DNA from: Bacteroidota bacterium | Lineage (GTDB): Bacteria > Bacteroidota > Bacteroidia > Chitinophagales > Chitinophagaceae | Direction of reading: 5' to 3' | Length of the DNA stretch: 50,083 nucleotides | NCBI GenBank assembly: GCA_013288745.1 | Contig: JABDBG010000009.1 | Location: 1 to 50,083, forward strand | Shown here: positions 8,870 through 15,749 of the stretch, in pieces | Layout of the letters: each line of letters starts with the position of its first letter | Position numbering within the stretch: position 1 is the stretch's first letter | The notes under the pieces: model-generated | Told to the model about the DNA's origin: nothing | The model's input: the letters and a program-made list of their open reading frames with translations, nothing else | Databases searched by the model: none | Translations under genes and position numbers: made by a program

Positions 8870-9103
8870 GCCTTTGTTTGTGGATTTTTGAAAAATCGAT
8901 TTAGCCGTTTGCTTTTTTAGCTGTAAAAATATTATAATAAGCAGGGTGGTAGCGGGATATAGCTTGTTAGACCAAAAGATACAAAATCAGGATATTGGTC
9001 ATTGCTATCAAATGATACGCTGTTGCAATTTTATAGATAAAAAATAAATATTTGAAAAAACGTTTGAATTCCAAAATTTGATTCATCTTTGCAACCGCAG
9101 AGG
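8870..9103. other. Gene-free AT-rich spacer
   Basis: I find no supportable reading frame or RNA gene here. On the plus strand a near-consensus -7 box CATCTTTG lies at 9084-9091 and would drive transcription antisense to the small RNA copy that begins at 9104; this is weak evidence. Together with 9104-9471 it makes a 635-base stretch without a protein gene. Confidence 0.5.
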
Positions 9104-9114
9104 GAAAATACCTT

Positions 9115-9293
9115 AAAAAGTAAGTCCCTCCGTAGAAACGGAAGGACTTTAACGATTGCTTGCTATATGAAATTCTTAAGTTTTTAATTAGGCTGATTCA
9201 CAGCTTGTTCTCTTTATATTTTTGGGTTATAATACCCGTTCTAACGATTGATTGTTCCTTTAACGATTGCCTGCTGTATGATTTTGTTCCTTT
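9115..9293 (-). ncRNA. Candidate small RNA, copy 1
   Basis: On the minus strand a TATCTTTG box (9307-9300) is followed about 150 bases later by an intrinsic terminator: stem AGTCCCTCCGT / ACGGAAGGACT with loop TTCT, then a short T-run (9119-9115). The enclosed RNA of about 180 nt carries the AAGCTGTGAATCAGCC hairpin shared with copy 2. The TTG upstream is 25 bases from the -7 box, longer than usual, but the spacing is identical in copy 2. The stem differs from copy 2 at two positions; one base pair is preserved by compensating changes (C-G for T-A) while the other becomes a C-A mismatch. Ends are inferred, and I do not recognise a known RNA family. Confidence 0.6.
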
Positions 9294-9299
9294 CTACCC

Positions 9300-9307
9300 C
9301 AAAGATA
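9300..9307 (-). promoter_or_regulatory. -7 element TATCTTTG of small RNA copy 1
   Basis: Exact Bacteroidota -7 consensus on the minus strand. It is conserved in copy 2, with an upstream GTTGG at the same distance and, beyond that, an inverted pair (GACTTAA / TTGAAGTT) that could be an operator. Confidence 0.65.
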
Positions 9308-9471
9308 CAGCGCTATTTTTCTCCTTTTTAGCCAACTTCAACGTTCTTTTATTAAGTCAAAGCCGTTAAATAAATGTTTAAAGCGTTGATTTTGTTGACT
9401 TTCGACGGGATGACTTAATGATACCCAACCTATTTTATCCCTAAAATTTTATGTGTTTTTTGCGGCATGGC

Positions 9472-10047
9472 TTAATTGAATTCAATATCAATATCATATT
9501 TAGCCAATAAGCCGGTGATGCCCAGGTAAGAGAATCTGGCCTTCTTAATTCTATTTAGTTCCGGATCAAAAGAGTAATTCTTTGCAGTACGAAAATCTAC
9601 CTTTTCCAGGATGGTCCTTATAAACGTCGTATCAAGCAGATCGCAATTCTTAAAGACCGACATTGAAAGATCTGTCTCTACAAAATCCACTTCTTTTATC
9701 GAACAATCAATGAAATTGGTTTTCTTCATCTTCTTTTGAAAAAAGGAAGAATAATCTAAATGGCAATTTTGAAAAGATACGGCGAAGAGGAAGTTATTGC
9801 ACTTGCTAAAATCGATACCCACTATTTTACAATCTGAGAAGCTGATATTTTTAATACCGGTATTATTCAACAAGGTCAAAGAAAAATTGCATCCCCTAAA
9901 GCTACAATCCATAAGGCTGTTATAGCTCAGGTCACTTTTAGTAAAATTGCAATTAATAAATTCGCAATCAGTAAACTCTTGGTTAACTATAGTTTTTTCT
10001 GAATAATCTATATTTTCAAATTTCTTATTCTCGTGAATTGTTTCCAT
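9472..10047 (-). CDS. Pentapeptide-repeat protein (Qnr/McbG-like fold)
   Basis: This 191-residue protein is built of tandem five-residue repeats with a central Phe/Leu (EFTDCEFINCNFTKSDLSYN; FSKCN; FVETDL; FKNCDL), predicting a right-handed quadrilateral beta-helix. It ends with a conserved non-repeat tail (DPELNRIKKARFS...LLAKYDIDIE). Proteins of this shape can mimic DNA and protect gyrase from quinolones or peptide toxins (Qnr, McbG, AlbG), but many have no known role; I cannot say which applies. It has no signal peptide, so it is probably cytoplasmic. It is flanked by two copies of a small RNA cassette, one of which (10086-10340) lies directly upstream and places an intrinsic terminator about 50 bases before the start codon. 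Confidence 0.88.
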   Translation of the reverse strand: METIHENKKFENIDYSEKTIVNQEFTDCEFINCNFTKSDLSYNSLMDCSFRGCNFSLTLLNNTGIKNISFSDCKIVGIDFSKCNNFLFAVSFQNCHLDYSSFFQKKMKKTNFIDCSIKEVDFVETDLSMSVFKNCDLLDTTFIRTILEKVDFRTAKNYSFDPELNRIKKARFSYLGITGLLAKYDIDIEFN

Positions 10048-10096
10048 TGAATTGTTGCAAGTATTGTTGTTTACACAAATATGGGAGGAATTACCT

Positions 10097-10197
10097 AAAA
10101 AAGTAAGTCCTTCTGTAGAAACAGAAGGACTTTAACGATTGCTTGCTATATGAAATTCTTAAATTTTTATTAAGGCTGATTCACAGCTTGTTCCTTG
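10097..10197 (-). ncRNA. Candidate small RNA or 5' leader attenuator, copy 2
   Basis: From TATCTTTG (10211-10204) the predicted minus-strand transcript runs about 100 nt to an intrinsic terminator with a perfect 11-bp stem (AGTCCTTCTGT / ACAGAAGGACT, loop TTCT) and a T-run at 10102-10097. The pentapeptide start codon is only 50 bases beyond, with just a weak promoter-like TATTTGTG between, so readthrough may be how that gene is expressed. It can therefore be a free small RNA, an attenuated leader, or both. Ends are inferred from motifs. Confidence 0.6.
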
Positions 10198-10203
10198 ATA
10201 CCT

Positions 10204-10211
10204 CAAAGATA
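10204..10211 (-). promoter_or_regulatory. -7 element TATCTTTG of small RNA copy 2
   Basis: Exact consensus on the minus strand. The upstream GTTGG is at the same 25-base spacing as in copy 1. Just upstream the pair AACTTAA / TTTAAGTT forms an inverted repeat, a possible regulator site. Confidence 0.65.
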
Positions 10212-10425
10212 CACCGTGATATATCCTGTATAAAACCAACTTAAACGTTCTTTTATTAAGTTAAACCAGTTAATAATTTGTTTAAAGCCTTGATATTGTT
10301 AGCTTTCAGCTGAATATCTTAATGATGCCCAACCCTATTTCACATACTTTTTTTGTTTAAAAAAGTTCAAAAAAGAGAAAAGCCTCAAATAAAAAAAGAA
10401 AAACACCGCTATAAATGTAAAATAT

Positions 10426-10453
10426 TTAGTATTTTGCTAAAAATATTAGCTAA
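10426..10453 (+). promoter_or_regulatory. Putative operator/promoter of the umuD-like gene
   Basis: The sequence TTAGTATTTTGCTAA is an inverted pair (TTAG...CTAA) that overlaps a near-consensus -7 box TATTTTGC. A second TTAGCTAA palindrome ends on the A of the ATG. Overlap of a palindrome with the promoter suggests repression, plausibly as part of a damage response given the gene product; this is inference. Confidence 0.45.
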
Positions 10454-10890
10454 TGAACGAACTAAATATGGTAGATATAGCGCCGGAAAGCTTAAATCCG
10501 ATACAAGTGATACATCATGGGCTTGTAACTGCAGGTTATCCCGCGCCAGTTAAGGGTAATATTGAAGAAAATATTGACTTTAATAAATATTTACGGCCCA
10601 ATCCATTCTCGACTTTTTCTTTTCGTGTCTCTGGAGATTCAATGGTAGAAGCAAATATTCCCGATAGATCCCTACTACTTGTTGATCGCTCCATTGTTCC
10701 TGTCAATAATAATATTGTTGTGGCAATTGTAAATGGAAATTTTACTGTTAAGTATTATATCAAGAATAGAAGTGGTATCCGATTGATGCCTGCTAATCCT
10801 AAATATCAACCAATACCAATAACAGATGATATGGAATTTAGTATCTGGGGAACGGTAACAAGGGTGATCATTGAAACACTAAAATTTTAA
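10453..10890 (+). CDS. umuD: UmuD-like S24 family autoproteolytic peptidase
   Basis: This 145-residue protein has the LexA/UmuD peptidase fold. The nucleophile is Ser63 in VSGDSMVEANI and the general-base Lys is Lys100 in NFTVKYY. A probable self-cleavage site is Ala27-Gly28 in TAGYPAPVKGN, matching the UmuD motif near its N terminus. There is no DNA-binding domain, so it is UmuD-like and not LexA. In other bacteria cleaved UmuD joins UmuC to form translesion polymerase V. No umuC follows; the next gene is an aminotransferase, so the partner must be elsewhere or absent. The plus-strand start is set by ATG 10453 right after a palindrome. Confidence 0.85.
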   Translation: MNELNMVDIAPESLNPIQVIHHGLVTAGYPAPVKGNIEENIDFNKYLRPNPFSTFSFRVSGDSMVEANIPDRSLLLVDRSIVPVNNNIVVAIVNGNFTVKYYIKNRSGIRLMPANPKYQPIPITDDMEFSIWGTVTRVIIETLKF

Positions 10891-10930
10891 TGTAGATGAC
10901 CTGCGAAAAACTTGTTTTATATTGCAGCGT

Positions 10931-11776
10931 ATGAGTTATTTCAATTTTAACGGAAAAATATTCGCTGCTGATACTTCAACGATTGGTCCTGAGAACAGAG
11001 GATTGCGTTATGGAGATGGATTGTTTGAAACGATCAAAATGACCAATGGTAAATTGTTATTGGAGGATGATCATTTCGCACGCCTATGGAAAGGATTGAA
11101 AGTTTTACAATTTGATCTGCCAAAACATTTCTCTCCCGAAAATTTACAGGAACAAATAGTGGCGCTCGCTAAAAAAAATGAACATACAGCAAGTGCACGC
11201 ATAAGACTAAATGTATTTAGAGGCGATGGCGGTTTGTACGATGCGGTCAATCATTCACCCAATTATTTTATTCAAAGCTGGCCATTACCTGATAATAATG
11301 GAAACTTGAATAGCAACGGTTTAGTAGTAGGTATTTATACTGATGCAAAAAAAACATACGATGTATTGAGTAACCTGAAGCATAATAATTACCTGCCATA
11401 TTTAATGGGTGCGCTTCATGCCAAAAAAGAAAAATGGAACGATGCCATCATCTTAAACAGTGCTGATAGAATATGTGATACCACTATCGCTAATATTTTT
11501 ATTATAAAGGATGAAATTATTTACACCCCATCTTTGACTGAAGCCTGTGTAGCCGGCATAATGAGAAATTATATTATCAGAAATAGCAAGACGGCAGGCT
11601 TTGAGCTAATTGAAAAAGAATTAACGATCGAAGATGTATTACAAGCGGATGAAGTATTTACAACAAATACGATCCGCAATATTCAATGGGTACAATCTAT
11701 CAGGGATAAAACGTATAGTAACACGATCATTAAAAAAATCTGTATTGCTTTATTGCCTGCACTTTCCTGGTTATAA
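10931..11776 (+). CDS. Class IV PLP-dependent aminotransferase (aminodeoxychorismate lyase-like)
   Basis: A 281-residue fold-type IV enzyme. Landmarks are the N-terminal GLRYGDGLFETIK, the Schiff-base Lys in SNLKHNNYLP, and the cofactor-binding region CDTTIANIF. Family members are PabC (4-amino-4-deoxychorismate lyase, folate), IlvE and D-amino-acid aminotransferase; the length and the YGDGLFET opening fit a PabC-like enzyme, but the substrate is not certain. ATG 10931 is preferred over an in-frame TTG at 10922. The photolyase starts 18 bases after its stop, so the two may share a transcript. Confidence 0.85.
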   Translation: MSYFNFNGKIFAADTSTIGPENRGLRYGDGLFETIKMTNGKLLLEDDHFARLWKGLKVLQFDLPKHFSPENLQEQIVALAKKNEHTASARIRLNVFRGDGGLYDAVNHSPNYFIQSWPLPDNNGNLNSNGLVVGIYTDAKKTYDVLSNLKHNNYLPYLMGALHAKKEKWNDAIILNSADRICDTTIANIFIIKDEIIYTPSLTEACVAGIMRNYIIRNSKTAGFELIEKELTIEDVLQADEVFTTNTIRNIQWVQSIRDKTYSNTIIKKICIALLPALSWL

Positions 11777-11794
11777 TTTTCAAATTCTATTTTT

Positions 11795-13108
11795 ATGCAG
11801 ACGGTCAATATTTTTTGGTTCAGGCGAGATCTTCGTTTGCAGGATAATGCAGCGCTATACCATGCTTTAAAAAGCGATCATACCGTTGTGCCTATTTTTA
11901 TTTTTGATACCAATATTTTAAATGAACTGGAAGATAAAAATGATAGGAGAGTAGCTTTTATTCATATAGCATTGCAGGAGTTGCAGCAACAACTAATTAC
12001 AATAGGCTCTTCGCTGGAAGTTTATCATAGCACTCCACTAGAAGTGTACAAACAATTGCTGGCCAAATACAAAATTGAAAAAGTATTTACAAATCATGAT
12101 TACGAACCTTATGCAGTTGAAAGAGAAATACTAATAAACGATCTGCTTAGTAACTCAGGCGCAAGTCTACATACCTATAAAGACCAGGTTATTTTTGAGA
12201 AGAATGAAGTGATAAAAGATGACGGCACTCCATATACTGTATTTACACCTTACAGTAAAAAATGGAAAGCGGAATTGAAAGCATTTCACTTAAAAGCTTA
12301 TCCCACAGGGAAATATTTTTCTAATTTTTTCAAACAGCCTGCACAAAATATTCCTTCATTGCAATCAATAGGATTTGTTGGTGAAGAAACACTGTCCAAT
12401 TTTCCTTCCAAAGAATTAGATAAAGAGCTGGTGAAAAAATACCAGCAGCAAAGAGATTTTCCTGCGATCAAAGGCACATCTAAATTGGGTTTGCATTTTC
12501 GTTTTGGAACAATAAGTATTCGTGATATTGCAAGAAGAGGAATGGTATTAAGCGAAACATATCTGAATGAATTGATCTGGAGAGATTTTTATCAAATGAT
12601 CCTTTGGTATTTTCCACAGGTGGGAAAAGGGAAAGCATTTAAACCAGCTTACGATACTATCGAATGGCGAATTGATAATGGTGAATTTGATCTGTGGTGC
12701 AAAGGGCAAACGGGTTATCCAATTGTTGATGCGGGTATGAGAGAATTAAATGCAACAGGTTTTATGCATAATCGTGTTCGCATGATCGTAGCATCATTCT
12801 TGGCCAAACATTTATTATTAGATTGGAGATTGGGCGAAGTATATTTTGCCCAAAAATTATTAGACTTCGATCTTGCAGCCAATAATGGAGGTTGGCAATG
12901 GGCGGCAGGTAGCGGTTGTGATGCAGCGCCTTATTTCAGAATATTTAATCCTTACTTGCAAACGCAAAAATTTGATCCGCAATTAATCTATATAAAAAAG
13001 TGGGTGCCTGAGTTTCAGGAATTTACTTATCCATTACCGATCGTTAATCATGAATTGGCGAGAAAGCGTTGCCTGGAAGTGTACGGCAATGCTTTGAAAA
13101 ACAAATAA
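11795..13108 (+). CDS. phrB: Deoxyribodipyrimidine photolyase (cryptochrome/photolyase family)
   Basis: This 437-residue flavoprotein uses blue light to split cyclobutane pyrimidine dimers. The N-terminal alpha/beta antenna domain begins FWFRRDLRLQDNAAL. The C-terminal FAD domain has KLGLHFRFGTIS, ELIWRDFYQM, GMRELNATGFMHNRVRM and ANNGGWQWAAGSGCDAAPYFRIFNP (about residues 367-391), the last including the Asn near the flavin and the electron-transfer Trp. These match class I CPD photolyases more than cryptochromes. A UmuD-like gene is two genes upstream, so DNA damage functions are near each other, though not clearly one operon. Confidence 0.93.
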   Translation: MQTVNIFWFRRDLRLQDNAALYHALKSDHTVVPIFIFDTNILNELEDKNDRRVAFIHIALQELQQQLITIGSSLEVYHSTPLEVYKQLLAKYKIEKVFTNHDYEPYAVEREILINDLLSNSGASLHTYKDQVIFEKNEVIKDDGTPYTVFTPYSKKWKAELKAFHLKAYPTGKYFSNFFKQPAQNIPSLQSIGFVGEETLSNFPSKELDKELVKKYQQQRDFPAIKGTSKLGLHFRFGTISIRDIARRGMVLSETYLNELIWRDFYQMILWYFPQVGKGKAFKPAYDTIEWRIDNGEFDLWCKGQTGYPIVDAGMRELNATGFMHNRVRMIVASFLAKHLLLDWRLGEVYFAQKLLDFDLAANNGGWQWAAGSGCDAAPYFRIFNPYLQTQKFDPQLIYIKKWVPEFQEFTYPLPIVNHELARKRCLEVYGNALKNK

Positions 13109-13110
13109 TA

Positions 13111-13971
13111 TTATTTAACAGCATCAGCTGTTGATTTTCTGCTAACAAAAATCTCAGGGTATTCGTTGAATTTTAGATTCGTTTTGGCGTACACTTTTAA
13201 TAATTTGTTTACAGCAAACCTGCCTCTTTCTCCAAGATCAATAGAATAATTATTTACATAGAGGTCAATGTGTTTGCGCATTACATCTTCACTCATTTCC
13301 TGTGCGTGGGTTCTAATATAATCAGTTAAAGCAGGGTAATTAGAGAAAGCATACTCAATACTTTTCCTGATCAGTGCATCTACTTTTTGTTGCATCGCCA
13401 GATCGTATTCACGGCGAATAACAATACCGCCTAATGGAATGGGGTTGCCCGTTTCTTTTTCCCAATAATCTCCCAGGTCATTTATTTTGATCAGTCCTTT
13501 ATCCTGGTAAGTGAAACGATTTTCATGAATGATAACCCCCAATCCTTTATTCGCCAATACAAAATCTTCGATCTCGTCGTATCGTAAAAAAACTTTGTTA
13601 GTAGCATTCGGATATGCTAAAGAAAAAAGTAAGTGAGCCGTTGTATTTTGTCCGGGGATAGCAATTTTTGCATATTCGATGTTTGTTTCAACATCTGATA
13701 ATTTTGGATTGGCAATAAGCAATGGCCCAACGCCCGCGCCCAATGCGCTTCCACTATTCAGCGTAATATATCTATCCAATACCAATGGTAAAACACCGTA
13801 GCTTAGTTTAGTGATATCAAGCTTGCCTTCTCTTGCCCATTGATTCAGTGTCTGCACATCTTCTAATACCACCTCAAAATCAAATCCTTCTGTATCGATC
13901 TTTTTATTAACGAGTGCATCAAAAATAAATGTATCGTTCGGACAAGGAGAAAACCCTAATGTTAGCTTCAT
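13111..13971 (-). CDS. mqnD: 1,4-dihydroxy-6-naphthoate synthase
   Basis: This 286-residue protein has the periplasmic-binding-protein-like fold of MqnD, which converts cyclic dehypoxanthine futalosine to 1,4-dihydroxy-6-naphthoate in the futalosine route to menaquinone. The opening LGFSPCPNDTFIFDALV and the following DVQTLNQWAREGKLDITKLSYG are characteristic. It lies downstream of mqnB on the same strand, separated by a 94-base spacer filled with a palindromic repeat. Its stop is 2 bases from the stop of the convergent photolyase gene, leaving no room for a terminator between them. Confidence 0.94.
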   Translation of the reverse strand: MKLTLGFSPCPNDTFIFDALVNKKIDTEGFDFEVVLEDVQTLNQWAREGKLDITKLSYGVLPLVLDRYITLNSGSALGAGVGPLLIANPKLSDVETNIEYAKIAIPGQNTTAHLLFSLAYPNATNKVFLRYDEIEDFVLANKGLGVIIHENRFTYQDKGLIKINDLGDYWEKETGNPIPLGGIVIRREYDLAMQQKVDALIRKSIEYAFSNYPALTDYIRTHAQEMSEDVMRKHIDLYVNNYSIDLGERGRFAVNKLLKVYAKTNLKFNEYPEIFVSRKSTADAVK

Positions 13972-14075
13972 TGTTAAATTGTTTTATTGTTGCATTGTTA
14001 AATTGTTTTTTTTGCAGAATGTTGTAAGGAAGAACTTTTATCTATCGTCACAACAATTCAACAATTTATCCATTT
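13972..14075. repeat. Intergenic palindrome built of TTGTTAAATTG words
   Basis: The left arm repeats TTGTTAAATTGTT twice and the right arm carries the complement (ACAATTCAACAATTTATCC...). The arm that meets mqnB includes its last codons and stop. It separates two codirectional genes and so is inside a probable operon. Confidence 0.6.
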
Positions 14076-14686
14076 AGCAATGTAATGGTTTTAGTTATTT
14101 CGATATTCAAGCTCGTGATCGCATCTTTTATTTTCCATTTGCTTTTATCTCTTTCACCAACATGATTAGAAATGCTTCGCAATTGTAAAAAAGATATTTT
14201 CTCTTGCAGGCAAACATAATGAAATGCAGCACCTTCCATACTTTCAACAGCAGGGTTATATGCCTTGATCAATTGTTGTTTTTGTATCTCGCTATCACTC
14301 ACTTTATTTACCGTAACGCCAACAACAGATTCGGAAGAAAGCAATAAATGCTTATTCATTAACCAGCCATACTCAAAGGGAAAATCGTTTTCTGAAGCAA
14401 AGCCTAATTTGAACACACTGGAGAAATCACCTTTTTCTTCAATTCCAAGATCTCCAAAAGTATCTTGTTTTACCATATACGTTTTACCTAACGGACTATC
14501 CTTTGAGAAAGTACCTGCTATACCTGCCTGAATTACAACATCATATCGTTTCTCATACAATTTTTTTTGCAGATGATATAGTGTAGAAGGAACGCCCACG
14601 CCAGCTATTAACACATCTAATGTATGATCAGTGCTAATAAAAGGCTGAATTTCGAAATTTGTAGCGGCTACCAGTAAGATTTGCAT
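14066..14686 (-). CDS. mqnB: Futalosine hydrolase
   Basis: This 206-residue nucleoside phosphorylase-fold protein belongs to the MqnB group, which removes hypoxanthine from futalosine in menaquinone synthesis. It opens MQILLVAATNFEIQPF and carries GIAGTF near residue 55 and SMEGAAFHYVC, where the Glu is the conserved ribose-binding residue. ATG 14686 is preferred to the in-frame ATG at 14713 because family members begin at this point. The C-terminal codons and stop lie in one arm of a palindromic repeat. The adjacent mqnD supports the assignment over general MTA/SAH nucleosidase. Confidence 0.9.
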   Translation of the reverse strand: MQILLVAATNFEIQPFISTDHTLDVLIAGVGVPSTLYHLQKKLYEKRYDVVIQAGIAGTFSKDSPLGKTYMVKQDTFGDLGIEEKGDFSSVFKLGFASENDFPFEYGWLMNKHLLLSSESVVGVTVNKVSDSEIQKQQLIKAYNPAVESMEGAAFHYVCLQEKISFLQLRSISNHVGERDKSKWKIKDAITSLNIEITKTITLLNG

Positions 14687-14732
14687 CGTGCAAATTTCGT
14701 GTTTATGCGGCATATTTTAGAATTTACTATGC

Positions 14733-14740
14733 TACCTTTG
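14733..14740 (+). promoter_or_regulatory. -7 element TACCTTTG for the pterin synthase gene
   Basis: Exact TAnnTTTG match 20 bases before the ATG at 14761, implying a short leader. It lies between divergent mqnB and the queD-like gene. No -33 TTG is obvious. Confidence 0.6.
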
Positions 14741-14760
14741 CGGAAATTTTTATTAGTTCA

Positions 14761-15171
14761 ATGGTTTATCTCACACGTGTAGAACATTTTAACGCGGCTC
14801 ATAAGCTTTTCAATCCTTCCTGGACAAAAGAGAAGAATGAAGAAGTTTTTGGCAAATGTGCTAATGAAAATTGGCACGGGCATAATTTTGAGTTATACGT
14901 AACATTAAGAGGAGAGCCAAACCCAGATACCGGTTTTGTATTTGATGTAAAAAGACTGAGCATTCTTATCAATCAACATGTGATCGATAAGCTCGATCAT
15001 AAAAATTTAAACCTGGATGTCGATTTTATGAAAGATAAAATGTGCTCAAGTGAAAATTTAGTGATCGGTATATGGAACGAATTAAAGCCGCATTTGCCGG
15101 AAGGCGTGCAGCTTCATTCTTTAAAGTTGTACGAAACTCCGCGCATTTTTGTTGAGTATTTTGGTAATTAG
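14761..15171 (+). CDS. 6-pyruvoyl-tetrahydropterin synthase/QueD family protein, paralogue 1
   Basis: This 136-residue T-fold enzyme has zinc-ligand His in VEHFNAAHKL and WHGHNFEL, the catalytic Cys in FGKCANENWHGH, and the C-terminal LYETPRIFVEY with its pterin-anchoring Glu. The family acts on dihydroneopterin triphosphate, giving 6-carboxy-tetrahydropterin (QueD, queuosine path) or 6-pyruvoyl-tetrahydropterin. A second paralogue and GTP cyclohydrolase I follow on the same strand, so the precursor is made next door. I cannot tell which product each paralogue makes; no queC or queE is in the window. Confidence 0.88.
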   Translation: MVYLTRVEHFNAAHKLFNPSWTKEKNEEVFGKCANENWHGHNFELYVTLRGEPNPDTGFVFDVKRLSILINQHVIDKLDHKNLNLDVDFMKDKMCSSENLVIGIWNELKPHLPEGVQLHSLKLYETPRIFVEYFGN

Positions 15172-15248
15172 TAAGTAGCAGATCAGTAGTAAGAAAAATA
15201 GATACTAACTTGATCTAAAAGAATTCTTCATTTTTAATTCTTAATTAC

Positions 15249-15656
15249 TTGAAAGTAGCAGTATACAGAAAAGAACATTTTAATGCCGCGCACAGGTTGA
15301 ATAATCCTGATTGGGATGAAGCAACCAACCAGCAGGTATTTGGCAAATGCAATAACCCGCATTTTCATGGGCATAATTATGAGATAATTATAAAAATTGT
15401 GGGTGAAGTTGATCCTGCTACTGGCTATGTCATCGATCTGAAAGTACTAGGTGATCTGACAAAAAAATATGTATTAAATAAATTCGATCATAAAAATTTA
15501 AATGAGGATACGGAAGAGTTTAAAAATTTAAATCCTTCAGCAGAAAATATCGCGATCGTTATTTATAATCTATTAAGAGATAAAATTGATCCTAAGTTTT
15601 ATATGCAAATACGTTTGTATGAAACAGAAAGGAATTTTGTAGAATACCCTGTATAA
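15249..15656 (+). CDS. 6-pyruvoyl-tetrahydropterin synthase/QueD family protein, paralogue 2
   Basis: A 135-residue T-fold protein with EHFNAAHRL, FGKCNNPHFHGHNYE and LYETERNFVEY, so all metal and catalytic positions seen in paralogue 1 are kept. The frame begins with TTG at 15249, directly before KVAVYRKEHF; no in-frame ATG lies nearby, so TTG initiation is likely. The two paralogues share the same architecture but differ along much of their length, suggesting an old duplication and possibly different products. folE follows after a palindromic repeat. Confidence 0.86.
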   Translation: MKVAVYRKEHFNAAHRLNNPDWDEATNQQVFGKCNNPHFHGHNYEIIIKIVGEVDPATGYVIDLKVLGDLTKKYVLNKFDHKNLNEDTEEFKNLNPSAENIAIVIYNLLRDKIDPKFYMQIRLYETERNFVEYPV

Positions 15657-15657
15657 A

Positions 15658-15745
15658 TAATGGTTAATGATAAATGGTAAATGGTTAACGCAAACCTTAT
15701 TTTACTTCTTATCATTTACCATTTATCATTTACCATTAACAATTT
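15658..15745. repeat. Intergenic palindrome of GATAAATGG/ATTTACC words
   Basis: The left arm reads TGGTTAATGATAAATGG and the right arm CATTTATCATTTACCATTAA, forming a long AT-rich inverted repeat between the pterin synthase and folE. The same words form the palindrome at 43969-44039 after topA, so this is a dispersed family. Confidence 0.75.
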
Positions 15746-15749
15746 AAAT

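Larger units (their letters stand above)
9104..9436 (-). repeat. Long direct repeat, copy 1 (small RNA cassette)
   Basis: This stretch matches 10086-10340 along its whole length, in the same orientation and at high identity: terminator hairpin, body (AAGCTGTGAATCAGC, TTTCATATAGCAAGCAATCG), promoter box and about 120 bases of upstream DNA ending near CCCAACC. Copy 1 is longer because of about 75 extra bases containing a second version of the CATAnAGCAnGCAATCGTTAAAG word. The pair flanks the pentapeptide gene. There is no protein-like conservation, which points to conserved RNA or DNA signals. Confidence 0.85.
10086..10340 (-). repeat. Long direct repeat, copy 2 (small RNA cassette)
   Basis: The shorter partner of 9104-9436, in the same orientation. 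The order of conserved blocks is the same: terminator hairpin, CAATCGTTAAAG word, AAGCTGTGAATCAGC hairpin, TATCTTTG, GTTGG, then AACGTTCTTTTATTAAGT (plus-strand sense) and the CCCAACC end. It occupies most of the spacer between the pentapeptide gene and the umuD-like gene. Confidence 0.85.

Noticed and set aside
8870-9103. A tRNA gene in the spacer
   Set aside because: No cloverleaf or TTCGA-type T loop could be built; nothing tRNA-like was found anywhere in the window.
9160-9369. Plus-strand 69-codon frame
   Set aside because: It lies on the antisense strand of the small RNA copy 1, has no family character and crosses the promoter box, so it is taken as chance.
10097-10131. The small RNA terminator read as a riboswitch
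   Set aside because: The hairpin is followed by a T-run and there is no recognisable ligand-binding core; attenuator or plain terminator is simpler.
9104-10340. CRISPR array, or tracrRNA of a Cas system
   Set aside because: There are only two long copies, no regularly spaced short repeats with unique spacers, and no cas genes nearby.
10353-10553. Plus-strand 66-codon frame upstream of the umuD-like gene
   Set aside because: Low-complexity Lys-rich start and overlap with the umuD-like gene in another frame; no support.
15681-15749. N-terminal extension of folE
   Set aside because: The reading goes through a palindromic repeat; family alignments begin at ATG 15750.
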